Shown here: positions 62,470 through 64,000 of the stretch, one piece after another
Layout: every line of letters starts with the position of its first letter
Numbering within the stretch: position 1 is the stretch's first letter
DNA from: Chaetoceros tenuissimus
Lineage: Eukaryota; Bacillariophyta; Thalassiosirophyceae; Chaetocerotales; Chaetocerotaceae
DNA: 64,000 nt
Assembly: GCA_021927905.1 (NCBI GenBank)
Contig: BLLK01000062.1
Coordinates: forward strand, 1,116,001 to 1,180,000
Reading direction: 5' to 3'
Program-made: the position numbers and the translations under genes
The notes under the pieces: model-generated
What the model saw: only the letters and a program-made list of their open reading frames with translations
Told to the model about the DNA's origin: nothing
The model's database searches: none

Positions 62470-64000
62470 TTAAATAGAAGGTAAAGGGAATGGAAAGCTA
62501 GCATCGAGTTGGGGATGGTCTGATTCAGGTTCAAACCATCCACGACCACAAAAGCTCAATACTAAAGGCCAAAGATCTATGAAGATTCCTGTACCTTTTT
62601 GTTCAAGCCTTTTGCCAACTCGGAGTAGCTCAAGCACTGCAGCCCTGTCTCTCGGATGAAAAAGTGAATGCCTATCCGGTGACCAAGAAGATTCAGCTTC
62701 TTGAATTAATAATCTGCACTCGTCAATAGACCTCTGTGAGATACAGTTCCATGGCTTCACAGACTCGACAGGAACCTGTGGGATCATTGATCGAAGGACT
62801 GGTGATGACACTGGTGTCACAAGACGAAAAGAAGACGAAGGTAAAATGCTAGATGTTGATGTAACTGTTGGAGACAAAGCGACAGCATCGTGGTCATCCT
62901 CTGCATCTTCCATCTGCTCGTCAAAAGATTGAGTGCGATAATTTGATCTGGTCAAAATCCCATCCATTGCGTCGTCATTATCATTAGACACGCTGCTTGA
63001 CATTGAAATGGAGCGAGTTGGACGAGTATCCACCCTGGCGCCATAGTGCAGTAATTCGCGAAGAACATCACTGCTACCCCTTGCAACTGCAATGTGAATA
63101 GGAAGCTTGTCATTCAAGTCAGAAATTTCCAATAGGTTCTTTTCCTGTCGAATTAAAACATTACTGTGATACTCCAACAGAACTCGGGCCGCTTTCTGTG
63201 AATTATAATGTGCTGCATAGTGCAAAGGGGTGTAACCACTGAAACGATTAAGACTATAATTACTACCTTGTATGTTCACAGATTCTTCATCGCAGCACCG
63301 CAATGTTGGATCAGCACCTGCCTTCAGTAAAAGTCTCGTTGCAGTTGGCGCATCTTCTTGAGCAGCGAAACATAATGGACTTGCACCAGATGATGCCTTT
63401 GCATTGAGATCTGCCCCTGCTGTAATAAGAAGGGATAGAGTTTCAATTGATTCACTATAAGCTGCGTCATGGAGAGGAGTCCATCCAGACGAGGTTGCTT
63501 TTGCATTCACATTTGACTGGTATGTCAACAACAATTCTGAACAGGAGTAAGAGTTCTTAAATGCCGCCCAATGCAGGGCAGTATTTCCATGCCCATCACT
63601 AGTGTTAATGCCGTCAAAATGAACTCTGCATGTAGATGCAATAAAATATTTGTTTTGGTCCGAGATAGAAACTTCAGACATAAGAGCGACTGCTGCATCA
63701 TAGTCTGAGAGCTGATTAGTTTTCACCATTTTGGCATATTTGAGACAGATACAAAGAATCTCTGGGTAACTAAAGTCCATATGCTTCGTATTCTGAGTTG
63801 GCATATTAGCACTGACACTTGACTTCAGACCAGATTGCTTCACATCAGTAATTATTTGAGACTTTGAACTTTCAGCATTCCAAAGCGGTGTATAATTTAA
63901 ACCAGCAACACTGATTCCTTTTGCAATAAGATCGGAATAATGTTGTTGACCCATCTCCAAGAGTAGACGTAGGCACTTTGGCGAATTAGAGCATGCAGCT
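62470..64000 (-). CDS. Ankyrin-repeat protein, partial (runs off the window)
   Basis: The frame stays open to the window edge, so the start lies beyond 64000; at least 509 codons are seen. Ankyrin repeats are clear: SPKCLRLLLEMG at the edge, GNTALHWAAFKNSYSCSELL, GWTPLHDAAYSESIETLSLL, GASPLCFAAQEDAPTATRLL, GYTPLHYAAHYNSQKAARVL and KLPIHIAVARGSSDVLRELL. A Ser/Thr- and Asp-rich linker follows, then a C-terminal helical segment (RAAVLELLRVGKRLEQKG) ending in LVLSFCGRGWFEPE. It is a protein-interaction module; the partner is unknown. In-frame Met codons seen inside are not necessarily the start. Confidence 0.85.
   Translation of the reverse strand, partial: AACSNSPKCLRLLLEMGQQHYSDLIAKGISVAGLNYTPLWNAESSKSQIITDVKQSGLKSSVSANMPTQNTKHMDFSYPEILCICLKYAKMVKTNQLSDYDAAVALMSEVSISDQNKYFIASTCRVHFDGINTSDGHGNTALHWAAFKNSYSCSELLLTYQSNVNAKATSSGWTPLHDAAYSESIETLSLLITAGADLNAKASSGASPLCFAAQEDAPTATRLLLKAGADPTLRCCDEESVNIQGSNYSLNRFSGYTPLHYAAHYNSQKAARVLLEYHSNVLIRQEKNLLEISDLNDKLPIHIAVARGSSDVLRELLHYGARVDTRPTRSISMSSSVSNDNDDAMDGILTRSNYRTQSFDEQMEDAEDDHDAVALSPTVTSTSSILPSSSFRLVTPVSSPVLRSMIPQVPVESVKPWNCISQRSIDECRLLIQEAESSWSPDRHSLFHPRDRAAVLELLRVGKRLEQKGTGIFIDLWPLVLSFCGRGWFEPESDHPQLDASFPFPLPSI

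Overview
The window looks like nuclear DNA of a diatom, probably a centric one with an AT-rich compact genome; the species cannot be fixed from the sequence alone. The signs are short GT-AG introns (44 to 240 bp, mostly about 70), close gene spacing on both strands, signal peptides ending in ASAFAP-like motifs (the diatom plastid-import signature), a metacaspase with its p10 part in front of p20 (type III, a layout of algae with secondary plastids), a heat-shock-factor gene, and B12-dependent methylmalonyl-CoA mutase.

Layout. 0-18.4 kb: unknown protein, type III metacaspase, NlpC/P60-like protein, seven-exon methylmalonyl-CoA mutase, a piggyBac-like non-coding element (8.7-9.7 kb), F-box/Sel1/MYND protein, UPF2 and HSF. 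19.0-28.2 kb: a young tyrosine-recombinase retrotransposon (DIRS order, PAT/Ngaro-like) on the minus strand, with textbook split direct repeats. 28.8-33.2 kb: small membrane-protein genes, a VTT-domain protein and a small plastid protein. 33.8-37.2 kb: two head-to-head D-3-phosphoglycerate dehydrogenase genes. 37.4-43.1 kb: a non-coding, strand-skewed element between identical 99-100 bp terminal repeats. 43.2-64 kb: SARNP/Tho1, DNA2, RluA-type pseudouridine synthase, HD-domain protein, plastid MsrA, TRIP4-like protein, two alpha/beta-hydrolase-like proteins, an LRR-like protein, a TatB-like protein, LYRM7/MZM1, and a partial ankyrin protein.

How genes work together. Most are housekeeping: RNA quality control and export (UPF2, SARNP), DNA replication (DNA2), serine synthesis (two PHGDH), propionyl-CoA use (MCM) and redox repair (MsrA). 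The most suggestive pairing is the TatB-like gene head-to-head with the LYRM7/MZM1 gene across 303 bp. LYRM7/MZM1 chaperones the Rieske Fe-S protein in mitochondria, and Tat is the bacterial route for folded Rieske protein, so the pair may be a co-regulated Rieske-maturation unit. Three proteins keep a hydrolase fold but appear to lack the nucleophile (4.6, 56 and 58 kb). The strongest structural novelties are the split-repeat retrotransposon and the non-coding terminal-repeat element. All functional calls come from reading motifs by eye; no search was run.
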